Assembly: GCA_034336665.1 (NCBI GenBank)
Contig: CM067570.1
Location: 26,555,002-26,619,001, forward strand
Length of the DNA: 64,000 bases
Source: Luscinia megarhynchos
Lineage: Eukaryota > Chordata > Aves > Passeriformes > Turdidae
Reading direction: 5' to 3'
A program made the translations under genes and the position numbers. Position 1 is the stretch's first letter, and the number at the start of each line of letters is the position of its first letter. The notes beneath the pieces were generated by a model. That model worked only from the letters and a program-made list of their open reading frames with translations, was not told where the DNA came from and searched no databases. Positions 26,773 to 39,563 of this stretch are shown here, piece after piece.

Positions 26773-28122
26773 CTGAAATGAGAAAAAAAAATCAAAGATA
26801 TTAATTTGGAGGTTTTAGTTCCAACCTGTCAAAGCTACACCTGTAATGATTAATTGCATATGCGTACCTGTAAGCATTAGAGAAACATGAGAACACAATG
26901 TCCTGCACAGCAGTGCTCAATCCTACCAAAAGGTAAAGTTAGTCCAGATTTCCTACCTTCCCCAGATTAGTTCTGCAAGCAAATCTGAAAATGCCTTACA
27001 GCTATGAATCTGAATAGAAGGCGTACCACACTTCTCCCAGCCATGACTCCCATACTCTGCTCTGAGGCTGTACAGAGCAGGAGTACCTTAGATGAACTCA
27101 ACAGCTCCTGTTTTCTCATTCACCAGCATCCTCAAATTTTGCCAAGAAGAATTTATCAATTAATGCAGTCCTAAAAAGCAGCTAAATGTGCCAAGAGGCT
27201 GGGCTGACAAGTGCTGCACGGCTGTTTGTTGTTTGTTTATAATTCAAAACTAATTCAGAGGATTTAGTCACACAGCTCCTACTGAAACTAACAGGGTCTG
27301 TAGATTTAAATCTCTAAGTCTTCTCTGAAAACTTGGGCACATGAATGGAATTTGCATGTGATTAAGAAACCCTGCAATATGCTTTCTATTTCCAGTTATG
27401 TGGCAAAGTGAGACACACATGATGAAGAGTTAACACAGGGAAAGGAGTCCCACTGCTTAATCTTGCTTCTGTCAAAACCAACTGCCTTAAACTTCACTAT
27501 GGAACAGAGTTGAATCTTCACATTTCAAAATTAAATCACACACAAAGAATTACAGCAAAGACTAAATCAAGTGAAATACAAGCTTGGTTCGGTCACTCTC
27601 TTTATTGTACACTAATAAAAAGGTCTGGGTATAGATATATGAGAATTAATTTCTCAGTTCATTCTAAGTTTTTAAGATGGAACACCTCCTTTACCTCATT
27701 TGAACATTTGCTATGTGGACTGATATATGTTCCAAAAATTCTTCTAAATCTCTTTTAATGCCCTTAAACAATCCTCCCTTAACTTCTTCAAAACACAGAA
27801 GTTTAGCAGAGTTCAAACACCAGAAATTAAGCACTTCTCTTACAGTATTCACTGACATTTAAATCTTATAATTAATTTCTGTATGTACCCATTTTCTAAC
27901 TAAAGAGATGAGAGCTGAGGAAGCATATGGGGAAGAGATAATAGGAAGAAGAAAAAGAAGTTCATTTAGGTTTTGATCTGATAAAAGACAAAAGTAATCA
28001 TTTCCATCCAGCTATTAAAAAAACATGCTTGAAATGAGTAAGTGCCATCTCCATTTTACTATACCGTGAACAGATGCTCTACTAGAATTTAAATACCTTT
28101 TACCTATATTAAGTCAGCGGCT

Positions 28123-28158
28123 CAAATGCTTAGCCAAGACCAAATGCTTAGCCAAGAC
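28123..28158. repeat. Perfect 18-bp tandem duplication (two copies)
   Basis: The unit caaatgcttagccaagac occurs at 28123-28140 and again immediately at 28141-28158 with no mismatch. It looks like a recent slippage or local duplication event within an intron. Confidence 0.95.
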
Positions 28159-29401
28159 TGGTGTCTTGTTTGATAAGGCTTCTTGGCAACTGGGCCACTG
28201 TGTCACTCTGAAGGTTTTACTGTCTCTGCTCATATCTCTGAGTGGAAGGTTGCCTTTCCTGCCCCTCCTTACATGAAGAATGAAAGAGCTCAAATTAGTT
28301 TCTTTGTCAAGCCCACCCAAAGGCTAGAAGCAGAATTAAAAACATCTGGACAGAGCAGGCAGGAAGATCAGACAGAAAGTAAGTTCAGGGCAATTCCATT
28401 TCCAGTATTCAGTATTCCAATAACAAAAGAAAGATGTTGAGAAATGCTTGTAGCCTGTAGCCCGTAGATAACTTTTTTTAATGTACTTCTTGTCTTTTGC
28501 TGCCAGCTACTTCTCATGCCAAAGGGGCCAAGAACATGAGATATAATCAATTTTCCCATGCAGACTGGAGAAGTCAGCTCCAAAGTTACTCTAAGTCTTC
28601 ATCTCCCTTGCTGCTTCTCATAAAAGCATGGCTTCTACCTAGTGACATCAAACCCATGCTGGAGGGATCCCATTCTCTGTTTAAGGGGTAACTGTATGGT
28701 AAGAAACAGTTTAGGAATTTGTCTGGTTTGCTTTTGTATCTAGTACCAAGCAGATTTTGCAATGCTAGAGACAACTGATCAATGCACTCCTGCATACTGA
28801 TTCACTTAATCCAATCCAGCACCTCATAACATTAACAAAAAAAATTAAAATCTGTTCTTGAAGAACCAAACACACAACACAGAAATAAGCTCACTAAGAG
28901 AGCTAACAAACTCTTCTGGCCTTAAAAGTTAGTTAATCTATAAAACCAGTAAGTAATGGGAAAAGATCTTTGTCATTTTATATCCTCAGGTTCTTTTTCA
29001 ACATATGTTATCAATTTTGCACCAAAATTGAACATTTTAAAACTGCACCTTGTATGAAGCAAATTAATCCAAAATAATGATACTTTGTGAAAGCCTCATG
29101 CCTCTCAACTAAGATATCTTCAAAAACACCAGCTAAAGAATTCTTGAAATTTAAATTAATTCTGCTGATTAAACCCTACTATTTAACCAATTCTACTCTT
29201 TGTAGCAATGCTCTGACTTGATTTAAAACCAGACATAAAAACTTCATTCAACACCTTGCCAGAATTAGATGTGCCTCTTCTTTGCTGTACACTGCAGGTT
29301 ACTATGATTATAGCCTTCCACCAATAAATGTGGTGCTGATTCAGCTAGCTTGCAACTGCAAGCTGTTTCAAAAAGGCCTGGCATGCTGCATGAAACATAC
29401 C

Positions 29402-29446
29402 CTCTGCTTCTTTCTTCCTTTCTCTCTTTTTTCTTTTCCTTTTAAG
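29402..29446 (+). repeat. Pyrimidine tract
   Basis: About 45 bases of almost pure C/T on the plus strand, ending ttttccttttaag. It resembles a plus-strand splice acceptor, but no downstream exon is supported. In the SPATS2L transcript it would be a polypurine tract. Confidence 0.7.
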
Positions 29447-31647
29447 ATAAAGAACTAAGAGGACACCAGCTTTTACAAATGGACCCATTTCTCTACACTT
29501 CACACACTTCATTAATATGCATATTACAACTGTCAAAATGAAGATGCTAAAACTGAGTTGGAGCTATTTTTCATTCACCTTCTCCAAGGACAGATAATTG
29601 AAATAACATGCATAAAATGCTTGCTCGTTTATATAACTCAGTCCAGCACTGCTTGTTACATAAAATACAGATGATACATTAAAAAGAAAATGTCAGTGCT
29701 GTACTAATTTTTAAAAGCTTCATCCTTTATGGCTATACTTAATAGCTACCAAATTTAATTTTCTCATTGTAGCACCAACCGACTTATTGACTCAACTAGT
29801 GTTTTTTCTCTGGTGTTATTTTAATCTCAGTATTTAACAATTACTTAGTTTCTAATCCTTTGGCAAAAAACTATAGCACATCATAATTTTATGAACAAAA
29901 TAGTCCCACTGAAGTTCACAAGCTTTATCTCCAGGATGTAAGTTTGATCTACTACATCCTCATCCCGCGATTCTTCATTCAAAGGAATGTTTAGAGAAAG
30001 GTCTCTGACAGATTTTCTGCACTGGCCAAGATTAAGTTAATACAAGTACAAAATTTAAAACACACAAAACATACTGTATATGAGGGATTCTCAGCTTGAA
30101 TGCCAGTTTACGTGCTTTATCTTTCTCCACCATTTCCTGCTTGCATTTCTGCTCCTGAAATGTTACTGTAAATTATGCCAAAAGACTTCCATGAAAAAGA
30201 AATTGATGAAAAAAACCCAACAAACTACAAAATCCTTTCTATAAATGGCTCATTAATTTCTGATACAAATTTCCAAATGCACTGCCTGGAGCAGGAGATC
30301 ACTCTCAGTTTCTCATTACATCCTGACCTCAAATACTGACAAGGTGTTTTTTCTAAGGCTATTACAAGCATCCAAATGAGACATTTCACTTGCCTTGTAA
30401 AATGAAGCATTTCAATAGAATTCAAGGGAATGATGGAGAGAAGAGTGGACTACCTTTGGCAGAGTTTTACTTCTCTACCAGATGAAGCAATTTATGTTAG
30501 TCTATGCAGGTTTAAGCTACCAGGAACCTGAATCAGGGCATCTATGGTGCTGGCACATGCTCTGTCCTGCTGACCTTAACTGTAAGCAGCAATGTCCAGC
30601 AGGCAGACAGTTACAGGAGCAGCCTTTAACCACTGCACAAAAATATGTCAGAGCTCACCTGTCACAGCCTAAATTTTGTGGCTGCTTGCCCAGCCTTTAC
30701 AGAAGTTTCCTTTCTGTCTTCAAGCAGCAATGAAATCCCACTGCTGCTGTGCTAAGCTTCCAAAGAATGCCCACCACCTTCCCACTGGCACCAGCATCAG
30801 AGGTGTTTGGCCCACAGACACCTACCAGCCAGCCAGACCCTCAGCTAAAGCTGACAAACACTCCATTCTATACAACATTATGGATGGGTGGGATTGCCTG
30901 CATCTCAAGCAGACAACAACTCTGTGTCTTGCCACTGCTGCAAATCTGGCACATTTATATTTCACACTTTGAAACTCTGTCAGATGCTCCCCACTCCTAA
31001 CAACAAAAAAATCTCCTTGCAAATACAGGAAAGAAAAAGTAGTTTATGAAAGCATAAGGATTGCCAGAAATATACAATTTGTGAAAATACCCTGTCACAG
31101 TAAAGTCTATCAGAGTGGAGACTGCGTGTGACACCAGCTCCACCACTTCTGATATCTGAAAACACAACTTTGGCAAGGGGGATCAGAAAATTCCCCATTA
31201 AACAGCACACCATAATCTAGTGTTGGAGAATTTCCCATCTGTAGGCTTACAGATGAATGCTTTCCTATACCCCAAAATACGCCATAGTTCTTCACCTGCC
31301 CACTGTAACTATTTCCTTTTATAAGGAAATACTACCCCAGCAAACCAAGAATTCCAGGTCTGACTTGACCCTCGCCAGTGCTTCTCTAATCCCAGTCACT
31401 GAGTGATCTTTGCCTATTAAAAGAAACTAGAGTTTACAATTTTGTCACTCAATTTTTTTCATTAAGAGGAACACCACCAGAACATAAATTTAAATTATTT
31501 TCTATTTTTAATTACAAATAGTTTTCTCATTTCCAAATAGTTCAGTCAAAATCCCCCAGCTTCAAAAGGCTAGACAGGTATGGGCAGAAAAAAGGAATCA
31601 CAATTTAGAGGAACTTCAAAAAATAAGAAAAAACCCACTAAATATCT

Positions 31648-31966
31648 TTGCTGGCTCTGGCTGGGATTGAGTTAATTTTCCTCACAGTAGCTACAGCACA
31701 GGAATGTTGTAGCTACTGCCAGCGTTTCTTACACAGCATCAAGACCTCTTTTCTGCCTCTCACCCCACCCCAGCAGGGAGGAGGCTGAGGGGCACAAGAA
31801 ATTGGGAGGGGACAGAGCCAGGACAGCTGAGCAAAGGGATATTCCATATCATATGATGTCAGGCTCAGCATACAAAGCTCTGCCACTCAAAGCTCACTCC
31901 CATGGGGAGGCAGTGAATGAGCAGCTGTGTGGTGCTTAGTTGCTGGCTGGGATTAAACCATGACAG
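31648..31966 (+). mobile_element. Solo LTR, internally shortened, of an avian endogenous retrovirus
   Basis: It begins TTGCTGGCTCTGGCTGGGAT with the gagttaattttc motif and ends GCTGGGATTAAACCATGACA. These termini are typical of a common avian endogenous retrovirus LTR family (recognised from memory, exact name uncertain). The copy is about 318 bp and lacks the middle portion present in the related LTR at 42.29 kb. The 5-mer TATCT occurs at 31643-31647 and again at 31967-31971, which could be a target-site duplication. No retroviral gene is next to it. Confidence 0.75.
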
Positions 31967-34498
31967 TATCTAATGAGATTGTACAGCCTGCACTAGGCTT
32001 TCATCTTCTCTATTTCTACTTTCTCTACAGAATTACATCTCATTTTCAAATGGGATTCCTATCCATCCATATATATTATATTACACTGCCTTGCCTGCAG
32101 ACTTCCACATGCCCCAGGTAAAAGCAAAGCCAGCAGAATCAGAGACACATGGCCTCCATTTCACATTTGACTTTGTTTCTCATTATAAAGAAATGCTACT
32201 AGAGAACTGCACATGAAGCCTGAGACGAAAACAATTTTTTCTGATGCAGTTTTAAGCTAATATTGTTGCACCAGAAAGACTGAAAAACCTCCGAGAGTGA
32301 AATTCCAAAATTCAAACATTTCAGAAAGGAATTATTTTGGTTTTCACCCAGATTTTATTTAAATAGAAGAAAAAATTAACTAGATCAAATGGGCAAACAT
32401 CAGCATTCCACTGATTGTGAAACTACAAGACATACCAAGATTCAGACATTTGTATTCAGTATCTTGAGATTAGCAAGGGGTATGATTTTCTATTTGCTGT
32501 AGTCTCATGTCTAAAGATAAACATAATAATTAAATGCATAAATATAACCAGAGTCAGGAGCACCCAGGCTGTATTAACACGAGTCCTCACAGCTGTCCTT
32601 TTGGCCCTTTGTGTGACTAGGAATATACACACCTAGTAAAGGAAATATAAAATGTTATCAATACAGAACTGGTGTTTTCCAGTACTGTTTTATATCTGTG
32701 TAATGACTGTATGTAGAAATTTTCTATCCACACCATCATTTGATATTTCCTGGTTTTTGGAAGTTTGAGATTAGCCACTTCAGACTAGTTAAGCACCCCA
32801 GGTAAATTCCATGACATCTGAGACCTTCAAAATCCTTTCTTTTAAATGCCTGCATAAAAATATGTATGGAGTGCACACACATTCCAGAATATTTCCCATT
32901 TGCAGAGTCCAGTCCCACTACTGTCCCTGGTCACGCTTGGCTCACTCACAGAATACAGCTGTTACCTCTGCATTCTCCCTCCTGCTCAGCCATTGCAGCC
33001 AGACTCTCTACTGGTCACCACACTCTGCCTGAAACCTATTGGCGGCAGATCTGGAAACAGGATGCAGGAAATAAAATGTCTCACTGATTCCACATGTAGC
33101 TCTGGACTCCTACAAAAAGGAGGCATATGCTCCCCCATTGTTTATCACCACCTCCTGAGGATTTCTGAAATGTCTGGCTACACAGTCTGAGGAAGAAGCA
33201 GATGTCTCAGACCTACAGCCTCGCAGGCTGCTCGCTTGGAAATGGGCAGTAAGGGGTAGAGGTTTGGAAAACATGCAGTGGTGCAACAGGAACTCAGTTA
33301 CTTAACATTATAAAGCTGATATCTGAGAGAACACAGACCTATCTGCTAAAAAGGAAAAAGAGACAAAGGTGAGAGAGGGATATGGGAGGAAGGACAGTAC
33401 TTAGAACCTGGGTCAGTGTCCTTCTGTCTTCTATTCTCCTCAGGTTTCTGCCAAGGGCAGGAATGGCTCTAAGCAGGTACCACAGACACACTGCCATGTC
33501 CAATCAGTGTTGCAAGAAAGTGGTTAGGCACCAGAAAGTTCTGTACCTCATTCTGATAAAAACCCACTGCTCTTTGACCTTGCTATGCTCTCCCCCTCCT
33601 AAGCAGAGATGGCACCATCCATGTAACCCAGGGAGAGCCGGTGCTTCTCCCCTCTTGCTAGCTGACATGCTTCCCTCTCCCAGCATCAGTGTGTGAGAAT
33701 ACAGATAACCACTGCTTATGTGGGCTCCACAGGCATTTGTGTTTTCACAGAGATGTAGTGTGTGAAGGATCCTCAGGTCCTCCCTTGACTCGGTGTTGCA
33801 GCTCCACTGTATGAGAATCCTGCAGAGGAACTCTCTAGCCTTTACCAAGGTCACATTAAGAGAGAGTCAAAAGAAAGCTACCGACTGGCATCTTACCCAA
33901 ACTCCACACTTCATCCAAACAGTTTACAAGTATTCAGTGATATAATGATATCTTTTGATACTGACAAAAGATTCTGGCTGCATTTTCTATCTGGTCCACA
34001 GACAACAACTTACCCTTGGTTACAAGAGGCTGCTAGCAAACCCTCTTTCTGTACAGTCTTTGAATGCTGGGTCTGTCCCACTGAAGTGAAGCTCTTCTTT
34101 AACATAAGTTTCAGTGTGGCTTCCCCAGAGACTGGTGTCACTGTACGAGCTGGTGCTCACTCACAAGTGACTGACATCCATTAACAGTGACCACCAGTCA
34201 CCACCTCAGAGACCTGGAAGTGTAACAACCTGCTATCTCTGCAGAATACAGCTTGGGCTGAGAAGGATCCAAACCACTAGTTTATACTAAGGTCATTAAT
34301 GCCATCCTGCATCTGAGCAATGGAGATCAATTTTAAAAGCATATAAAGAAATGCCAGCTCTGCATTATTTACAGCAACTTATTGGAATGAAGAATAGAGC
34401 TGCAGGAAGGGACACATGCAATTCCTGTGCAGAGAGAGCTATGTATCCGTGTTTCAACAGACAGGTACCAGTACAAAGTAAATACTCTGTAACTGCTG

Positions 34499-34533
34499 AC
34501 ATACATACATATATATATGTTTATGTATATAGG
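34499..34533. repeat. Short AT/AC microsatellite
   Basis: Imperfect acat and ta repeats ending tatgtatatag. This is a simple repeat within the 5' intronic region. Confidence 0.75.
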
Positions 34534-37184
34534 CAGGCACATAGACATACAAAGAATAAACTGCTGTATGAATAATTATACTTTTAAGTAAAATAGATTT
34601 GAAAAGAAACTTAGTGCCATTATTTTTTAAAAAGTAACATCATAAACATTGAAAAAATCCCCAAAACACATGTGACAGTATACATCTTAAACAAAACCCA
34701 GGAATTCAAATTTTAAAAAAAAGTCAAATTTCTGGAAGGGAGTCTTGTTGCACAGCAGCAGGCTTTTCCATGAAAGGATATTTTACAGGATAGAGGAGCT
34801 ATTACCTGTGAACATTCAAGGGACTTAGGCACAACCTCTGAAAATTCCTCCCATCCTCTTCCCATACTGACTGGTAGCCAAACATTTATTTTCAAGCCAG
34901 ATCCTTTCTGGCTTGCACAGCTTGCCTTACGAAGCAGTAAGTCAGTAATGTAAAGTCAACAGCTTCCCACCTAAACTTGTACATGTCATGTGTTTGAATT
35001 CCCTGTCCAGCTGGTTTTGTCACCTGAACAACTATCAAATATTCCGCTAAAAGTCTATGAGTAGTCAAATGTACATGCAGTTCTAAACTGAGGTGACAGC
35101 ACTCCCTATTGCTCTTCTTTTTGACACATCCAATTTATACCACCCATTTACCAAAGAAGGGAACACTCAGCAACACTGATTCTACTCCACATTACGAACC
35201 TATAGTGAGCTACAAAAATACCAGAAGGCTGAAACAGTATAAAGCAGAAAGTCTCCCAACAATTTTTCATTTAATGATAGGAAATTATCAACTCATTAAA
35301 ACCTTTTTAACTTAGGAAAAAAAAAAGAGGAACAGCTCAAATAGAAGAGACAGAAAAAACAGCAACCCAGTGACATGGGAATGTCTCCAGCTTACACACA
35401 CTGAAGATCTAGTTCCTGTTCCAAACCTGCCTTCTGCTACCCTAGAAGAGTACTTTAACCCCTAGGCCATTCTTGAAAGTAGAGGATTTTCTCTGAAGAG
35501 TTTTCTTATTTCCCTCAAACACATCTATTAGCCTCCTAGAACAAGAAGGGAGCCAGCAGAGGCATATCCCCACTCCAGAGCTCCAAAGGCAGGAAACCCA
35601 GCACCACTGCATAACTACCACAACTGCCCAGTGGCTGCTCTGGATAAAGTACCCAATTGCTGGCTTCTGAGGCTCCCTACTTCAGAGGCCTGCACCCAGG
35701 GGCTCTTCATCCTCCCCACTCTGCAGGAGAATGTTGCTGAAGCCTAGAGCCTGTGTTCTGCTAGCTGGCATCCTAGAGGAACATCTGCAGAACACCACTG
35801 ATTCAGCATAATCTGAATTCCCAGTTTTACTATGTATATCACATTAGAAGAGCTGAGCCCAGTTGACAACAGACGAATTCAGCTACATGGTCAGTAAAAT
35901 GGTTCGCTCCGATAGGCAGGATGGAGGGATGAGAGTTCTGGAAAAACAAATTCAGACTGAGAAAACTCTTTCCACAGTAAGACTTGCCAAAATAAACATT
36001 AGCCTCTTGCTCTTCCTCAAGCGCCTCAAAATATCTTCCTAAGCACACTGATAGAGCTGTGAAATAGCAAAAAACAATCTCAATTCTACTCAAATTCTAC
36101 AGCTGCATGACCCTCCTGCAAAATAGCAAAAAAAGGTTAACTTTCAATTTTTACAAAGGAGATATTATCTTCCAAGTTGTCCTTGCCAGGGACTTGAGCT
36201 ATTAAGCCATTTAGGCTGGCTCCTATTTCAGCTCAGAACGGGGATGCCAAGAGACAGCGCCGGTTCATTTGCTCCTGCGGTTGCCCAAATGTGGACTGCT
36301 ACGAGAGCACGGCATGGGAATGCTAACAGGGAAGTATGCAAAGTGGGAGCATTGCTTGCCTCAGTCACAGTGGTTTCTCTAAACAGTAAGAGCAGAAGTA
36401 CAAAAGTGAATGTCAGGAAGTGTTCAAATCCACATTTGTTTGGGACATCAAGAAATAAATTATCAGGAATCAAACTTCTACCAGCAGACTGGTGCAGTAT
36501 AGTAAATTCTCAGTCCTGGAATAAACTTCAAGTTCAAAGATGGTCCTGAAGCTATTTCTGATTTCAGCCTTCTTTATATTAAGTATTGGAAATCCACGTG
36601 AGTCTTCCTTCTTACTTAGACATCTCTGAAGAACCAGTTTACTGTTGCTAGATGTGCAAGGCTGACTCTCAGCATATATAATCCTTTCAAGAGCTACATG
36701 GACCAGATTTTTGCTGGTCCCACAGGAGCCCCTGCAGCTGCAGAGAGAGAAGGAGAAGTCATCAGAGCTGCCCTGACCAAGCACACGAGGAAGCGCCACA
36801 GTCACGATGAATTGGCAAGTTTACAGTGAGTTTGGGTAAAGGAAGCACTTTAACAGAGCTCTGAAAAAGCTCCCTGAAAAAAGGGTTTCTGATGAGAACT
36901 GATAAAGCCAGGTGCTCGACTGGAGGCAAGACAGACCTGAAGAAGCGTTAGTGTGGTGAGACCTCAGGTAAGTAACATATATTCAAAGTATAGGTAAGCA
37001 TACTTTATGAATCAGTAAGATTATGTACATGCTTGAAGGTAAACACTGATTTAAATGTGCCAAAGCAGTCTGAGCCTTCCAAAACCAAACACTGAAATTA
37101 AATGCAGCCTTTCATTTTCTATAACCAAGTCACCTCATATAGCTCCTTTGAAGAAGATGCAAATTTTTCCTTGAACAGTATTTA

Positions 37185-37236
37185 AATTATTATATATTAT
37201 ATACATATGTACACACACAAAATATATGTATATAAA
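37185..37236. repeat. AT-rich microsatellite with an (AC) core
   Basis: Alternating ta and ac dinucleotides, including acacacac flanked by tatata runs, about 50 bp. Confidence 0.75.
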
Positions 37237-38442
37237 AGCTTTAACAAATGTTTACAAGTTTCTCTAGTAAAATGACCTAATGCATATCCACAATGAACAG
37301 ACACAGGCCCAGCAGCATTCCCATATTAAGAGCTCCTGTAGAGTCAGACTGTCACCACCAACAACATTTTGATATTCTCAGATCTACAGCAAATGCTAGT
37401 CTTCCTCTCCTCCCCCATCTTTCTACTTCCAAAACATTGATTTTCTGATGTTAACAAAAGATATTCCTGGAAACAACAACAAAAGCACATAAATAAGTTA
37501 ACCCATAATTACTCATTGTTCATACAGTCCTTTAACCTAATTGCTATTACACATGAATAAGGGCTATTAGAGCATTTACTGGACTTTGAACTGCACCTTC
37601 TAGAGGAATAACCCAAAAGAAACCCATAATTTTTTTCAACTGAAATCCACACTACCCAGCTACATCAAAATCAATTGCAAAAGTACAGCCAATCAATGCA
37701 GACTGTGTACTGCCAAAAACATGCAAAGGTGCCTTGCCAGTTTCCCCTTCCATACCCTCCCCAATACTCAGGAGACAATCTCAAAAAAACCTTTCTGCTT
37801 CTGAAGGTCAATAGCATATGAAGTGTTGCTGACATGCATAAACTGAGGTTTTTAGACAATTATATTACGGTTTGGGATTTTTTTAAAAATCACAGGTTTT
37901 TTAACTCAGCAACGGGCAGTCCCAAGATAAAGCTGTTTGACTAGCTACAATATATGGACAGCAAATGGAGTAATTTTATCAACAGAATGAAAAGAAGATA
38001 CTTAGCTTATTTGTTGAAGAACATTTCCAAGAAAATAAAAGTATGTCTTATTTTAAGGTACTTTTCTCAAAGAAACATAAGCTGAGTTACACTGTATAGT
38101 ACAGATAAACATTATAGAGCATCTTTCAGCTCATCTGTTTGTGCCCATTCACTGGATGTGGTCTACCTTTGGCATGCCAGAATCCATGAAATTATAAAGT
38201 CTGTGGACAAACCTTTACTTTGCATCTGTCCAGAATTTTGGAAGATGAACCTTTGAGCTTTGGAGGATAAGATAACATTATCTCCTTCACAGAATTCAGA
38301 GTTCAAAAGTTAAGCTCTAACTTGTAGTTACTTAGGGTGCTAGTTACCACTGCAGACCCTACCAGCTGAAACTCTCAGGGTGCTAAGGGATTCCAAACCC
38401 ACTGTTCTTGGGCAAATATGGATACCAGCAGGTTTCAGATAC

Positions 38443-39563
38443 TGTATTGGGTTTGTGTGGCAGTGTTTTGATAGCAGAAGGGCTACAGGCATGGCTTCTG
38501 TGAGAAACTGCCAGAAGTTTCTCTTGTGTCTGACAGAGTCAATGCCAGTCAGCTTCAAGAGTGAGCTGCCAATGGCCAAGGTCGATCCTGTCAGCAACCA
38601 TGGTAGTGCCTCTGGAATAATAGTTAAGAATGGTGGGGTGAAAAAAGCTGTGCAGCAGCAATTGTAGCGGGAGAGAAGACAGAAAGAATATGTGAAAGGA
38701 ACAGTTCTGCAGACATCAAGGGCAGTAGAGAAGGAGAAGCACGAGGTGCTCCAGGTGCTGGAGCCAAAATTCCCCTGCAGCCTGGGGTGCAGTCCATGGT
38801 AAGAAGCTGTGCCCCTGCAGCCCATGGGGGTCCACAGGGATGCAGAGACCCTGGAGCACACACCTGGAGTGTGTGGAGCAAGTGCATGCCTAGAGGAGGC
38901 TGTATCCCTGTGGGAAGCCCTCACTGGAACGAGCTCCTGGCTGTGACCTGTGGAGCCTTGGAAAGAGGAGCCCATGCTAGAGCAAGTTTTCTGGTAGGAC
39001 TTGAGCAGGGGGCTCACGCTGCAGCAGGCTGTGCCTCAAGGACTGCAACCTATGGACAGGGACCCTGCTGTACAGCACAGGGTATCCAAACTGGTGCAGT
39101 TTGTGAAGAAATGCAGCCTGTGGGAAGGCCCCATGTTGGGGAACTTCATGGAGGGCTGTGTTCCATGGCAGGGAAAGAATGTGGGGAGTCCTTTCCCTGA
39201 AGAGGAAGCATCAGCAGACACAATGTGTAATGAACTGACCATGACCCACATTACCCATCTACAAGCATTGCTCTGGAGAGGAGTTAGAGAACTTGGGACT
39301 AAAGCCTGAGAAGGAAGGAGGGCTGGGGGGGGAAGCTGTTTTAAAATTTAGGGGTTATTTCTCATTATCTTACTCTTGTTGACTATTAAGCTAATTTATT
39401 CAAGTCTAGTCTTTTGCTTGTGATGGTAATGGCTGAGTGATTGGTCCCTGCCTTGACCCATGTATCTTTTGTTATGTTTTTCTCTGTCCTACCCAGCTGA
39501 GGAGAAGAGAGACAACGAGGGTTTGGTGGACACCTGGTATCCAGCCAGGGTCAATCCACCACA
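38443..39563 (+). mobile_element. Solo LTR, about 1.1 kb, of an avian endogenous retrovirus
   Basis: It begins TGTATTGGGTTTGTGTGGCA and ends GGGTCAATCCACCACA, giving TG...CA termini. The body matches, from memory, a widespread avian LTR family, probably ERVL-like. Several diverged direct repeats with the core CTGCAGCCCATGG plus GGAGCA-type words lie between about 38770 and 39180. A T-rich 3' part at 39340-39480 follows. It explains the open frames of 225 aa (minus strand) and 137 aa (plus strand) here, which are not genes. The 5-bp flanks (gatac and agcac) do not match, so the exact ends are approximate. No gag, pol or env sequence is adjacent. Confidence 0.8.

Noticed and set aside
29402..29450. 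Plus-strand splice-acceptor-like pyrimidine tract
   Set aside because: No downstream donor or coding signal supports an exon. Scored as low-complexity sequence.
38340..39017. 225-residue minus-strand open frame
   Set aside because: It lies mostly inside the 1.1 kb solo LTR, antisense to it. The translation has no domain and comes from internal repeat units.
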